Made by a program: the position numbers and the translations under genes
Notes under the pieces: generated by a model
The model's database searches: none
What the model was told of the DNA's origin: nothing
What the model saw: only the letters and a program-made list of their open reading frames with translations
Assembly: GCF_051860225.1 (NCBI RefSeq)
Contig: NZ_JBHYEI010000002.1
Coordinates: 558,001 to 622,000, forward strand
Length of the DNA stretch: 64,000 nt
Source: Sediminibacterium sp051860225
GTDB lineage: Bacteria; Bacteroidota; Bacteroidia; Chitinophagales; Chitinophagaceae
Reading direction: 5' to 3'
Shown here: positions 1 through 8,942 of the stretch, one piece after another
How positions within the stretch are numbered: position 1 is the stretch's first letter
How the letters are laid out: every line of letters starts with the position of its first letter

Positions 1-608
1 ACATTTCCGTTTCCAGCTATTTTAATCTTTGCATTTTCAGTCTTAAGCATTTCTGCGTTACAATCGCCAGTACCTGCAATATCAAAAAATGCACTTTGAG
101 TTTCCCCTTGCAAATTCACGTTCCCAGAACCACGAATATCCACTTCAACTTTTGGGGTATTTACAGATAAATCAACATCTCCTTGTCCAGCAATATCAAT
201 TTTCAATTCGTTCCCACCAATAAATTTCCCATCCCCCTTAATATTTCCAGATCCTGCTAGGTGAATTCCTGTTAAAACGGGAGTAGTAATGATGATTTTT
301 ATCCCATGATCAGTCTTCAAATTAAATTTTGACTTTGTTTTGAAAACTATTTCGTCATTACTTTCAGTCATGATGATATACTTCTGCAAATTTTCATCAG
401 TTTCAATAGCAACTGAAGTAGTTTTACCTGGAACTAAAACAATATCAAAGTTCCCTTTAAGTACAATTTTCTCTGCTTTGGTTACTTTTCGATTCTCTGT
501 GATGATATTCCCATCTCCATGAATAGATTTCCCTATCCAATTACAGGACAAATTACAAGACATCAGAACCATTGAGAGCAAAATAGCAGCAAAAACCTTG
601 CTTTTCAT
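1..608 (-). CDS. DUF2807 (GIN-domain) lipoprotein, partial
   Basis: Reverse-strand frame open from a start at 608 to the left edge of the window, so the C-terminus is missing. The N-terminus is a hydrophobic signal ending in a lipobox (LMSC), which predicts an outer-membrane or periplasmic lipoprotein. After it come repeated short beta-strand units with G-S-G-N, G-Q-G-D and G-T-G-D turns (for example IAGQGDVDL, IRGSGNVNL, IAGTGDCNA). This is the pattern of the DUF2807 putative auto-transporter adhesin head family, a beta-solenoid common in Bacteroidota. The molecular role is unknown; members are often proposed to act at the cell surface. It is divergent from guaA with an 82-bp gap. Confidence 0.85.
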   Translation of the reverse strand, partial: MKSKVFAAILLSMVLMSCNLSCNWIGKSIHGDGNIITENRKVTKAEKIVLKGNFDIVLVPGKTTSVAIETDENLQKYIIMTESNDEIVFKTKSKFNLKTDHGIKIIITTPVLTGIHLAGSGNIKGDGKFIGGNELKIDIAGQGDVDLSVNTPKVEVDIRGSGNVNLQGETQSAFFDIAGTGDCNAEMLKTENAKIKIAGNGN

Positions 609-677
609 ATTAAATAAATTATAGTTTACGAAAGATAGCAAAAAACCGCATAAATATCGGAACAAGTAAATTTGAAT

Positions 678-685
678 TAACTTTG
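678..685 (+). promoter_or_regulatory. Candidate -7 element (TAACTTTG) for guaA
   Basis: TAACTTTG fits the Bacteroidota -7 consensus TAnnTTTG. Only five bases separate it from the guaA ATG at 691, so transcription would start at or next to the start codon, giving a leaderless or nearly leaderless mRNA. I do not see a TTG at the usual distance upstream, so the -33 half is unsupported. Confidence 0.4.
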
Positions 686-690
686 ACCCC

Positions 691-2226
691 ATGACAGAAA
701 AAATACTGATTCTCGATTTTGGTAGTCAATACACCCAGTTAATAGCTCGTGCAGTGCGCGAGGCAAATATTTATTGCGAAATCATCCCCTTTCACAAAGA
801 ATTCAAAATTGACGAAACTTTAAAAGGGATTATTTTAAGTGGATCTCCCTTTAGCGTAAATGAAGAAAAAGCACCTTCGGTAGATATAGCTTCGTATATA
901 ACACAACTTCCTGTATTAGGGGTATGTTATGGAGCACAACTAACTGCCAAAGTATTTGGAGGAATAGTAGACAAATCGAACAAAAGAGAATACGGTAGAG
1001 CGCAATTGGACTTACAACAAGAAGACCAACTTTTCAGTGGAATAATTACAAAGTCTCAGGTTTGGATGAGTCATAGCGATTCAATTAAAAGTTTACCAAA
1101 AGGATTCTCCATTTTAGCAACAACTGAGAGCATTCCTGTTGCTGCATTCAAGAAAGACGGTACAGACAGTTTTCCATTATATGGTTTTCAATTTCACCCA
1201 GAAGTTTATCATTCTACAGAGGGGAAGAAAATGATTAGAAACTTTCTGGTTGATATTTGTGGATGTAGCCAAAATTGGACGCCCGCTTCATTTGTAGAAG
1301 AAACGGTGTCTAGATTAAAAGAAGAAATTGGCGACAAACAAGTTATCATGGCTTTAAGTGGTGGAGTGGATAGCACTGTTGCTGCAACTTTAATTGCAAA
1401 AGCCATTGGACCAAGATTGCATGGCATATTTGTAGACAATGGGGTATTAAGAAAAGATGAATTTGAACAAGTACTTGAAACCTACAATGCTATAGGATTA
1501 AATGTAAAAGGAGTTGATGCTAAAGAACTTTTTTATGCTGCACTAAAAGATCAAACAGATCCAGAAGCAAAAAGAAAAGCAATTGGAAAACTATTTATAG
1601 ACGTATTTCAATCTGAAGCACTTCAATTACAAAATATTTCCTTTTTAGGTCAAGGTACCATTTATCCGGATGTTATTGAAAGCGTTAGTGTTCACGGTCC
1701 TTCGCAAACTATTAAAAGTCATCATAATGTAGGAGGCTTGCCCGATACAATGCATTTATCTTTAGTTGAACCATTGAGGTACTTATTTAAAGATGAAGTA
1801 AGGAAAGTGGGGCTAGAATTGGGCATACCAGCGGATATGATCAACCGACACCCATTTCCGGGCCCAGGATTAGCGATACGAATTTTAGGAGAAGTAAACG
1901 CTGAAAGAGTAGACTTACTGCAAAGAGCTGATGCCATTTTTATAAATGGATTAAAGCGGGCTGGATTATACACCCAGGTATGGCAAGCTGGCACTATTTT
2001 ATTGCCAGTAAAGAGTGTTGGCGTAATGGGCGATGAAAGAACTTATGAATTTACCGTTGCATTAAGAGCAGTAACATCAGTAGATGGAATGACTGCAGAC
2101 TGGGCACATCTGCCTTACGAATTTTTGGCAGATATTTCGAATGAAATTATCAATAATGTAAGAGGTATCAACCGAGTTGTTTACGATATCAGCAGCAAAC
2201 CACCAGCAACAATTGAGTGGGAATAG
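691..2226 (+). CDS. guaA: GMP synthase (glutamine-hydrolysing)
   Basis: Converts XMP, ATP and glutamine to GMP in the last step of de novo guanine nucleotide synthesis. The 511-aa length is normal for the family. Residues 1-190 are a class I glutamine amidotransferase with the nucleophile Cys79 in GVCYGAQ and the His169/Glu171 pair in FHPEV. From about residue 200 comes the ATP pyrophosphatase domain with the SGGVDS P-loop at 223-228, followed by the C-terminal dimerisation domain ending PPATIEWE. All key residues are present. The start is fixed by MTEKILILDFGSQYT, the usual N-terminus. The 2248 gene follows after 21 bp on the same strand and may be cotranscribed. Confidence 0.98.
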   Translation: MTEKILILDFGSQYTQLIARAVREANIYCEIIPFHKEFKIDETLKGIILSGSPFSVNEEKAPSVDIASYITQLPVLGVCYGAQLTAKVFGGIVDKSNKREYGRAQLDLQQEDQLFSGIITKSQVWMSHSDSIKSLPKGFSILATTESIPVAAFKKDGTDSFPLYGFQFHPEVYHSTEGKKMIRNFLVDICGCSQNWTPASFVEETVSRLKEEIGDKQVIMALSGGVDSTVAATLIAKAIGPRLHGIFVDNGVLRKDEFEQVLETYNAIGLNVKGVDAKELFYAALKDQTDPEAKRKAIGKLFIDVFQSEALQLQNISFLGQGTIYPDVIESVSVHGPSQTIKSHHNVGGLPDTMHLSLVEPLRYLFKDEVRKVGLELGIPADMINRHPFPGPGLAIRILGEVNAERVDLLQRADAIFINGLKRAGLYTQVWQAGTILLPVKSVGVMGDERTYEFTVALRAVTSVDGMTADWAHLPYEFLADISNEIINNVRGINRVVYDISSKPPATIEWE

Positions 2227-2247
2227 TCTAACTTAATATATAGTGTA

Positions 2248-3405
2248 ATGCGGTTAAAAAAATACATAGTAAGCTTATTGATGCTAGTTGTTGGCTACAG
2301 TTTGTCAGCGCAACAATCTGCTCCTTTAAAAATAGCTGTGTTCGCTCCTATTTATTTAGACACATTATTTAATGGAAGCAACTATACTTTGGGAAACAAT
2401 AATTTACCAAAGACTATATTGCCTGGTTTAGACTTTTACAACGGTGTACAATTGGCTGTTGATTCTTTAAATGCAGAAAGGCAATCTTTGACTGTTTTAT
2501 TTTTTGATAGTAAAAGTAGTTCAACACCTGTAAAACAATTATTGGCAAAAGAATCATTGCAGGATATTTCAATGATAATAGCTTCATTTAATAATCGAAA
2601 TGATATAAAACCCATAGCAGATTTTGCACTAAATAAAGGCATACCATTAATTTCTATGACATATCCCAATGATGGTGGAATTAAAGGCAATCCTTACTTT
2701 GCTTTGGTTAATCCTACGCTCACCACACATGTAGAAGGGATTTTTAAATTTCTACAAAAAAATTATCCAACAGAACCTATTATTTATGTAAAAAAACCAG
2801 GAGGGTTAGAGGACATGATTGAGGAATTATTTTTAGAACTAAATAAAAAGACTCCTGCTTTACCGTTAAAAATTAGAACAATTAGTGCTACCGATAGTAC
2901 CAATCTTGCTGCTTTTAATTCAATCATGGATAGTACCAAAACAAATATTATTTTTTGTGGAAGTTTGAATGAAAATTTTGGCATTAACCTAGTTAAATCT
3001 GCAGCAGCAAATAAAAACTATAAATCAATACTAATAGGCATGCCCACTTGGGATGCCATCAAAGATTTAGGTAAAGGGACAGAAATAATTTATTCCACTC
3101 CCTACAACTACAATAGAACAGATAAGCTGGCACAGTACATTAATCAAAGCTATAGAAACAAAGTGGCTGGCAGACCATCGGATATGGTATTTAAAGGATT
3201 TGAAGCTATGTATCATTTTGGGAAATTATTGATTAAACACCAAAACAATATAGCTACTCAATTATCTGACAATAGTTTTAAACTATTTAATGAATTTGAT
3301 TTTGTTCTGGTAAAAAATAAAGGCGAAAACCTGCCTGCCTATTTAGAAAATAAAAGAATTTATTTTATCAAAAAAACAGACGGGGTAATTAAGTCAATTC
3401 AGTAA
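2248..3405 (+). CDS. Periplasmic-binding-fold (type 1) exported protein
   Basis: 385 aa. A signal peptide ends near SLSAQ (residue 21). The rest reads like a type 1 periplasmic-binding / LivK-like receptor domain: IAVFAPIYLDTLF at the start of the first lobe, then GLDFYNGVQLAVDSL, typical of Peripla_BP_6 proteins. No transporter ATPase or permease lies nearby, so it is probably not a classical ABC substrate-binding protein. Related proteins placed after guaA in other Bacteroidota often also carry LysM repeats; I see none here. The ligand is unknown. It lies 21 bp downstream of guaA, suggesting a shared transcript. Confidence 0.7.
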   Translation: MRLKKYIVSLLMLVVGYSLSAQQSAPLKIAVFAPIYLDTLFNGSNYTLGNNNLPKTILPGLDFYNGVQLAVDSLNAERQSLTVLFFDSKSSSTPVKQLLAKESLQDISMIIASFNNRNDIKPIADFALNKGIPLISMTYPNDGGIKGNPYFALVNPTLTTHVEGIFKFLQKNYPTEPIIYVKKPGGLEDMIEELFLELNKKTPALPLKIRTISATDSTNLAAFNSIMDSTKTNIIFCGSLNENFGINLVKSAAANKNYKSILIGMPTWDAIKDLGKGTEIIYSTPYNYNRTDKLAQYINQSYRNKVAGRPSDMVFKGFEAMYHFGKLLIKHQNNIATQLSDNSFKLFNEFDFVLVKNKGENLPAYLENKRIYFIKKTDGVIKSIQ

Positions 3406-3436
3406 ACTGTTTAGCGTTGAAACTGTTACATTAAGT

Positions 3437-3607
3437 ATGGCTGGCAATAAAGGAAATAAATCATACTTACCCCAAAAGAACTGTGCTACTTGTGGCAAGC
3501 CCTTTACTTGGAGAAAAAAATGGGAAAAAAACTGGGCTGAAGTAAAATATTGCAGTGATAGATGCAGAAATTCAAATAAAGGAAATGCAGGCCAACAAGG
3601 GAAATGA
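3437..3607 (+). CDS. DUF2256 small zinc-ribbon-like protein
   Basis: 56 aa, starting at ATG 3437 and ending with TGA at 3605-3607. It carries the full DUF2256 signature: LPxKxC, CATCGKPFTWRKKW, then W..VKYCSDRC. The two CxxC/CxxxC pairs could bind zinc. The family function is unknown; it is common in Proteobacteria and Bacteroidota and often sits near DNA repair or photolyase genes. Here its 3' end overlaps the start of the helicase gene by 23 nt in a different frame, so the two are probably translationally coupled. Confidence 0.9.
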   Translation: MAGNKGNKSYLPQKNCATCGKPFTWRKKWEKNWAEVKYCSDRCRNSNKGNAGQQGK

Positions 3608-6032
3608 TATCATACATCAATGGCTTCAACAAAATCAACTTACTCCTTTCAAATTTCAGGAACAAGCATGGCAAGCCATACTAAATGGTCAAAGTGGGCT
3701 AATTAATGCGCCCACTGGTTGTGGAAAAACCTACTCTGTTTTTTTAGGCGCATTGATGCAATTTATTCAGACCAATCCAACTAATTGGGACACTCAAAAA
3801 AACAACGGACTACAATTACTTTGGATTACCCCCTTAAGAGCATTAGCCAAAGATATTGGAAGGGCAATGGAAGAAGTAATTGAACAATTGGGGTTACAAT
3901 GGAAGATAGCAATAAGAAATGGGGATACTTCCACAGCCGATCGAGCAAAGCAAAAAAGGCAAATGCCTGAAGTACTCATTATTACTCCAGAGAGTCTACA
4001 TTTACTCTTAACACAAAAAAATTATCCAAATTACTTTAGTAGTTTAAAAATACTTGCAGTAGACGAATGGCATGAATTGATGGGTAGCAAAAGAGGGGTA
4101 CAAACAGAACTAGCCATTAGTAGAATTGCACATTGTACCAATGAATTACAAGTATGGGGCATTAGTGCTACAATTGGAAATTTAGCAGAAGCAAAAAATG
4201 TTTTGTTGTCCCCCCTAAAAAAAGAAGGCATCATCATCAAGGCTGATATTAACAAACCTATTGAAGTTCATACCATTATACCCGACGAAATTGACCAATA
4301 CCCTTGGGCAGGCCATTTAGGAATTAAACTAGCGCATAGCCTAATACCCATCATTGCAGAAAGTAAAACCACCCTAATATTTATCAATACCAGAGGGATG
4401 AGTGAAACCTGGTATCAAACATTACTGACTGTTGCACCAGAATTAGCAGGAGCGATTGCATTACATCATGGTAGTATAGAACAAGAATTAAGACTTTGGG
4501 TTGAAGATGCTTTACATACCGAGAAGTTGAAAGCAGTAGTATGTACGGCTAGTTTAGATTTAGGAGTAGACTTTAGACCTGTAGATACCGTCATTCAAGT
4601 TGGATCACCCAAAGGTATTGCACGTTTTTTGCAAAGAGCAGGACGAAGTGGACATCGACCAGGCGAGATCAGTAAAATCTATTTTCTGCCTACGCATAGT
4701 TTAGAATTAGTAGAAGCAGCGGCTTTAAAATCAGCATTAGATGAAGGCAATGTAGAAAGTAAAAATCCTTTATTACTTTGTTTTGATGTGTTGCTACAAT
4801 ACCTATGCACATTAGCAACAGGAGAAGGTTTTATTGCTAAAAAGGTATACGAAGAAGTAAAGTCTACACATTGTTTTGCAGATATGCAAGAACAAGAATG
4901 GCAAGAATTATTGCAACATATTACCACCGGAGGCAATGCTTTACAAGCATATGATGATTATAGAAAAGTAGAAATCATTGAAGGCATATACAAAATAACC
5001 AATAGAAGGATAGCTATGCGGCATCGAATGCATATTGGTACCATTGTAAGCGACGCAATGCTTAAAGTAAAATTTTTAAGTGGAGGTTATATTGGTGTAA
5101 TTGAAGAATATTTTATTAGCAGATTATCTCCTGGAGATGTGTTTACATTGGCTGGCAGAAACGTAGAATTAGTCATGATAAAAGAGATGACTGTGCTCGT
5201 AAAAAAATCAACAGCAAAAAAATCTTTAATTCCAGCATGGTTGGGAGGGAGAATGAGTTTGACTGCCAATTTAGGTGCCGTTTTAAGAAAAACTTTTTCA
5301 GCTGCATTAACTTCTGGTGCAGGATTAGAGCTTAAAAGCCTGGAACATCTTTTTTTACTTCAACAACAGTTATCACATATTCCCAAACACAATGAATTAT
5401 TGATTGAACAAATTGAAGATAAAGATGGATATCACTTATTGGTTTATCCATTTGAAGGCAGGCAAGTTCATGAGGCCCTAAGTGCAATTTTAGCTTATCG
5501 GATTGCACAAATTCTACCCATGAGTTTTTCAATTTCAATGAACGATTATGGATTTGAATTATTAAGTGATTCACCAATACCTGTTGATGACAACAATGTA
5601 AGAGAACTTTTCAGTGCCAATCATTTGTTACAACATATTCAACAGAGCATCAATAATACCGAAATGGCTAAGCGGAAATTCAGAGATATTGCCGTTATTG
5701 GAGGACTTATTTTTCAAGGTATGCCCGGAGAAAAAACCAAGGCAAGGCATTTACAGTCTTCCGCCTCATTACTATTTAAAGTATTTGAAGAATTTGACCC
5801 CAATAATATTTTATTAAGACAGGCTTATAATGAAGTGCTAGAACAACAAATGGACGAAGTAAGATTAAGATTAGCATTACAAAGAATTCAAGAGAGCGAA
5901 ATCGTTTTGCAATTTCCTAAAAAGCTAACTCCCCTCTCCTTCCCCATTGTGGTAGATGGCTTAAATCGAAATAATCTTTCTTCGGAAAAATTGGAAGACC
6001 GCATAAAAAAGATGCAACAACAGCTATCTTAG
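3585..6032 (+). CDS. Lhr-type DEXH helicase, ligase-associated DNA damage response
   Basis: 815 aa from ATG 3585. An upstream GTG at 3555 would add 10 residues, but ATG 3585 has AAAGGA just before it and is preferred. Superfamily 2 helicase core: Walker A APTGCGKT near residue 42, DEWH box near 160, SAT motif (GISATIG) and motif VI QRAGRSGHRPG. The long C-terminal part matches the winged-helix and Lhr-core layout. This family sits in a Bacteroidota/Proteobacteria repair cluster with an ATP-dependent ligase, an exonuclease and PdeM. Only PdeM follows here, 6 bp downstream. It probably unwinds RNA:DNA or DNA during repair; that role is inferred from the family. Confidence 0.93.
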   Translation: MQANKGNDIIHQWLQQNQLTPFKFQEQAWQAILNGQSGLINAPTGCGKTYSVFLGALMQFIQTNPTNWDTQKNNGLQLLWITPLRALAKDIGRAMEEVIEQLGLQWKIAIRNGDTSTADRAKQKRQMPEVLIITPESLHLLLTQKNYPNYFSSLKILAVDEWHELMGSKRGVQTELAISRIAHCTNELQVWGISATIGNLAEAKNVLLSPLKKEGIIIKADINKPIEVHTIIPDEIDQYPWAGHLGIKLAHSLIPIIAESKTTLIFINTRGMSETWYQTLLTVAPELAGAIALHHGSIEQELRLWVEDALHTEKLKAVVCTASLDLGVDFRPVDTVIQVGSPKGIARFLQRAGRSGHRPGEISKIYFLPTHSLELVEAAALKSALDEGNVESKNPLLLCFDVLLQYLCTLATGEGFIAKKVYEEVKSTHCFADMQEQEWQELLQHITTGGNALQAYDDYRKVEIIEGIYKITNRRIAMRHRMHIGTIVSDAMLKVKFLSGGYIGVIEEYFISRLSPGDVFTLAGRNVELVMIKEMTVLVKKSTAKKSLIPAWLGGRMSLTANLGAVLRKTFSAALTSGAGLELKSLEHLFLLQQQLSHIPKHNELLIEQIEDKDGYHLLVYPFEGRQVHEALSAILAYRIAQILPMSFSISMNDYGFELLSDSPIPVDDNNVRELFSANHLLQHIQQSINNTEMAKRKFRDIAVIGGLIFQGMPGEKTKARHLQSSASLLFKVFEEFDPNNILLRQAYNEVLEQQMDEVRLRLALQRIQESEIVLQFPKKLTPLSFPIVVDGLNRNNLSSEKLEDRIKKMQQQLS

Positions 6033-6038
6033 TGTCCA

Positions 6039-6701
6039 ATGAGTATTCCATTACTTCATATCATTCACGACCAACATTTTTGGCTCTCGCCACAAAGAAG
6101 TATTTACTGGGAAGAAGAAAAAACCTTAATCGTTTCTGATACCCATTTTGGGAAGACAGGTCATTTTAGAAAAAGTGGTATTGCAGTACCACAGCAGGTT
6201 TATAAAGAAGACTTACAACGATTTTTTAGTTTAGCAACAGCATTAAAGCCTGAAAGAATACTAGTTGTAGGTGATTTTTTTCACAGCACAGCCAACGAGG
6301 AAATCAATTTATTTTTGAAATGGAAAAATGATTTCAATAGCTTGCAAATTACTTTGATAAAGGGGAATCATGATATTTTGGGGAATAGCTGGTATGAAAA
6401 TGCTAACATCCAAATAATTGAGCAATTATATATGATTGGACCATTTAGCTTTCAACACGACCCAACAGAAAACCATAACAAACTAGATGGCAATGCATTT
6501 GTTTTTTCCGGACATATTCATCCAGGAATACAAATGAAAGGGATTGGCAAACAATCGCTTCGATTCCCTTGTTTTTATTTTACAAAAAATCAGTGCATAC
6601 TACCTGCTTTTAGCAAGTTCAGTGGATTAGCCATAGTTAAGCCCAAAAAACAAGATCAGGTATATGCAATTACAAATGATTCTATTATTAAACTAGCATG
6701 A
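6039..6701 (+). CDS. pdeM: Ligase-associated DNA damage response endonuclease PdeM
   Basis: 220 aa, the usual family length. Calcineurin-like metallophosphoesterase motifs are in order: SDTHFGK (Asp34, His36), GDFFHS (Asp79), KGNHD and GHIHPG. These residues bind the two-metal centre. PdeM proteins are DNA/RNA phosphodiesterases found beside the Lhr-type helicase and an ATP-dependent ligase. The gene starts 6 bp after the helicase stop and its own stop overlaps the ATG of the next gene (ATGA), so the three genes likely form one operon. The ligase and exonuclease partners are not in this window. Confidence 0.93.
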   Translation: MSIPLLHIIHDQHFWLSPQRSIYWEEEKTLIVSDTHFGKTGHFRKSGIAVPQQVYKEDLQRFFSLATALKPERILVVGDFFHSTANEEINLFLKWKNDFNSLQITLIKGNHDILGNSWYENANIQIIEQLYMIGPFSFQHDPTENHNKLDGNAFVFSGHIHPGIQMKGIGKQSLRFPCFYFTKNQCILPAFSKFSGLAIVKPKKQDQVYAITNDSIIKLA

Positions 6702-7600
6702 TCAAAATTGCATTTGACCCCATTTATGCTCATCCATTGCCCGAGAACCATCGATTCCCAATGTTAAAATATCAATTGATACCCGAACAATTAATTTACG
6801 AAGGGACTTATACCGAAAATCATTTTTTTACTCCTAGTATTTGTGAAGAAGAAATTATTTTATACACCCACGATCAAGCCTATTTAAATAAATTACTACA
6901 CCAGCAATTAACTGCTTCCGAGCAGAGAAAAATTGGTTTTCCTCAATCTCCTGAATTAACACAACGGGAATTAATCATTACACAAGGCACTATTGATGCT
7001 TGTACTTATGCTTTAGAATCTGGTGTAGCACTGAATGTAGCAGGCGGAACACATCATGCATTTGCAGATAGAGGTGAAGGATTTTGTTTATTGAATGATA
7101 TGGCAGTTGCAGCCAATTATTTGTTGCGAAACCAATTGAGCAAAAAAATATTAATTATCGATTTAGATGTTCATCAAGGAAATGGAACAGCCAAACTAAT
7201 GGAAAAGGAAGAGAGGGTTTTTACCTTCAGCATGCACGGAGCACACAATTATCCGTTTCACAAAGAACAATCAGATTTAGATATTGGATTAAAAGATGGA
7301 ACAACAGGGAAGGAATATCTAGCAATTTTAGGAGAAACACTTCCCAAATTAATCAATCAAGTTAAACCAGATTTTGCTTTTTATTTATCAGGTGTAGACA
7401 TTTTAAACACAGATAAGTTTGGCAAACTACAAGTAAGTCTGGATGAATGCAAACAAAGAGACGAAATGGTTTTTGAGCAATTAAAAAAGCATCAAATACC
7501 AGTTACTGTAGCCCTAGGAGGCGGGTACTCACCTGATGTTAGAACTATTGTTGAAGCACATTGCAATACCTTTAGATTAGCAGCCAGTGTTTACGACTAG
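6698..7600 (+). CDS. Histone-deacetylase-fold amidohydrolase
   Basis: 300 aa of the arginase/deacetylase superfamily (HdaH/AcuC-like). Visible active-site elements: GGTHHAF with the His119-His120 pair, the zinc site DLDVHQGNGT (Asp157, His159) and SGVDILNTDKFGKL with the third zinc Asp near 239, plus the ALGGGY loop that normally holds the catalytic Tyr. Bacterial members remove acetyl groups from lysines, polyamines or acetoin-related substrates; the substrate here is unknown. The ATGA overlap with pdeM indicates coupling. The 3' end overlaps the convergent OsmC gene by 4 nt. Confidence 0.92.
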   Translation: MIKIAFDPIYAHPLPENHRFPMLKYQLIPEQLIYEGTYTENHFFTPSICEEEIILYTHDQAYLNKLLHQQLTASEQRKIGFPQSPELTQRELIITQGTIDACTYALESGVALNVAGGTHHAFADRGEGFCLLNDMAVAANYLLRNQLSKKILIIDLDVHQGNGTAKLMEKEERVFTFSMHGAHNYPFHKEQSDLDIGLKDGTTGKEYLAILGETLPKLINQVKPDFAFYLSGVDILNTDKFGKLQVSLDECKQRDEMVFEQLKKHQIPVTVALGGGYSPDVRTIVEAHCNTFRLAASVYD

Positions 7601-8067
7601 CCAATACTGTAAACAGCTTGATGCTTTACAGGGAAATTGCAACTATTCGCAATAAAACAGAATTGATTGGCTTTGACGTGTAAAGCGTTTGCTTGATCCA
7701 TCATCTGCATATTAGCTAATGAAATGGAAGGCTTTAAGATTACTTCCGTAAACCTTCCACTTCCTGACTGATCTTCTACCATTGTACCTTCTGCATGGTC
7801 AATATAAGAAGTAACAATAATTCCAGCTTCTGAACAGAAATGCAAATACCAAAGCATATGACAGGAAGACAAAGCAGCAACCATCATTTCTTCTGGATTA
7901 TAACGGTTAGGATCACCCCTAAATGCCGGGTCGGAACTTGATTCAATGGGAGGTTTTCCTTCCACTTGAATCAAATGATTTCTCGAATAACTTTTATAAT
8001 TATTTGTTCCAGTACCTAAATTACCAGTCCATTTGACAGCAACTTTATAATTATGGTCTTTACTCAT
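7597..8067 (-). CDS. OsmC/Ohr family peroxide reductase
   Basis: 156 aa. OsmC-fold proteins reduce organic hydroperoxides through two conserved cysteines, here Cys69 in ALSSCHM and Cys143 in NSCNFPV. The YNPEEMMVAALSSCHMLWYLH segment is the standard central helix. It is nearer OsmC/YhfA-like members than Ohr by sequence feel, without certainty. It lies 1 bp downstream of the XRE/S24 regulator on the same strand, so both are likely cotranscribed, which suggests the regulator could control a stress response that includes this enzyme. Confidence 0.9.
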   Translation of the reverse strand: MSKDHNYKVAVKWTGNLGTGTNNYKSYSRNHLIQVEGKPPIESSSDPAFRGDPNRYNPEEMMVAALSSCHMLWYLHFCSEAGIIVTSYIDHAEGTMVEDQSGSGRFTEVILKPSISLANMQMMDQANALHVKANQFCFIANSCNFPVKHQAVYSIG

Positions 8068-8068
8068 G

Positions 8069-8821
8069 CTAGTTTAGCTTCTTCTTAAGTGTACTTACTT
8101 GTTCCTGCAAATTGTTAACCATACCCGCTAACTGATTTACGTCCCAAACTGGTGCAGCATTGGCTTTTTGCAAAATGTACACGGCTTTCCAAATCTCCAA
8201 AACATCTTCTGCGCTAACATTATAAGGTTCGTATTGAGGATTATCGCTAATTAAAGTGATTTTATTTTTCAAGCGATTGTTTTTCATAACTCGCTTGTAA
8301 GCAACTCCTTCATTACGAGATAAAACAACGTAAGTATTACTATTTTTTAAATCATCAAGGTCTTCTACTTTCTCCCCTACAATCACACTACCGCTTGGAG
8401 TAGGCAACATAGAATCTCCCATTATTTCAAAAGCTCTATATTGGCCTGGTGCCAACATAGGCAATGTAAAAGTATTCAGTTCGTCAACAAACTCTGGGTC
8501 TGCATATCCAGTCATATAACCTGCAGCTGCTTTAACAGGAACAAAACGAATTTCATTGGATTCAGCAACCATTTTCAATTGACGTCTTCTATCCAAATAA
8601 GAACCACCTGTTGTTTCAGTAAGATCTTTAAATAGAAAATCTTCTAGTGTAAGCTTAAAAATACTGCAGACCTGCTCCATTACTTCCAATTTTGGCTCAG
8701 CTCTTTCTTCTTCATAAGCACCCACTAAAGAGCGCTTTATTTTTAGCTTGTTGGCAAACTCTTCCTGGGTCCAGCCCCGCAGTTTGCGCAGATACCGTAA
8801 ATTCTTTCCAGCGTTTGACAT
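8069..8821 (-). CDS. XRE-family regulator with S24 (LexA/CI-like) peptidase domain
   Basis: 250 aa. Residues about 5-65 form an XRE helix-turn-helix (LRYLRKLRGWTQEEFANKL...SLVGAYEEERAEP). The C-terminal half is a peptidase S24 domain with nucleophile Ser137 in MGDSMLP and general-base Lys176 in AYKRV. An Ala-Gly pair at 100-101 in KAAAGYMTG sits where LexA/CI proteins cut themselves, so damage-induced self-cleavage is possible. The tail is a short coiled coil (NNLQEQVSTLKKKLN). Its promoter holds two palindromic sites (8845-8859, 8823-8837) that fit autorepression. Possible SOS-like role; targets other than osmC are not visible. Confidence 0.9.
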   Translation of the reverse strand: MSNAGKNLRYLRKLRGWTQEEFANKLKIKRSLVGAYEEERAEPKLEVMEQVCSIFKLTLEDFLFKDLTETTGGSYLDRRRQLKMVAESNEIRFVPVKAAAGYMTGYADPEFVDELNTFTLPMLAPGQYRAFEIMGDSMLPTPSGSVIVGEKVEDLDDLKNSNTYVVLSRNEGVAYKRVMKNNRLKNKITLISDNPQYEPYNVSAEDVLEIWKAVYILQKANAAPVWDVNQLAGMVNNLQEQVSTLKKKLN

Positions 8822-8822
8822 A

Positions 8823-8837
8823 ACTAATACTTTTAGC
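8823..8837 (-). promoter_or_regulatory. Second, imperfect operator copy before the XRE/S24 start
   Basis: ACTAATACTTTTAGC (plus strand) matches 11 of 15 positions of the perfect palindrome at 8845-8859. It lies 22 bp from it, about two helical turns, directly upstream of the start codon. Likely a weaker binding site for the same regulator. Confidence 0.4.
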
Positions 8838-8844
8838 GCAATTT

Positions 8845-8859
8845 ACTAAACTTTTTAGT
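8845..8859 (-). promoter_or_regulatory. Palindromic operator of the XRE/S24 gene
   Basis: Perfect inverted repeat ACTAAA-CTT-TTTAGT. It sits just downstream of the predicted -7 element (8865-8872), around the expected transcription start, where repressor binding would block initiation. Autorepression is inferred. Confidence 0.55.
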
Positions 8860-8864
8860 TTTTC

Positions 8865-8893
8865 CAAATTTATTTTCATTTTTATTTTTTCAA
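8865..8893 (-). promoter_or_regulatory. Bacteroidota promoter for the XRE/S24-osmC operon
   Basis: On the minus strand a TTG (plus CAA 8891-8893) is followed after 18 bases by TAAATTTG (plus 8865-8872). This matches the -33 TTG / -7 TAnnTTTG arrangement of Bacteroidota housekeeping promoters. Transcription would begin near 8860, about 40 nt before the start codon. Confidence 0.6.
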
Positions 8894-8942
8894 GTCAATT
8901 CTAAAAAATGTTTGCAGTACTTTTCATGTGTAATAAATGACC

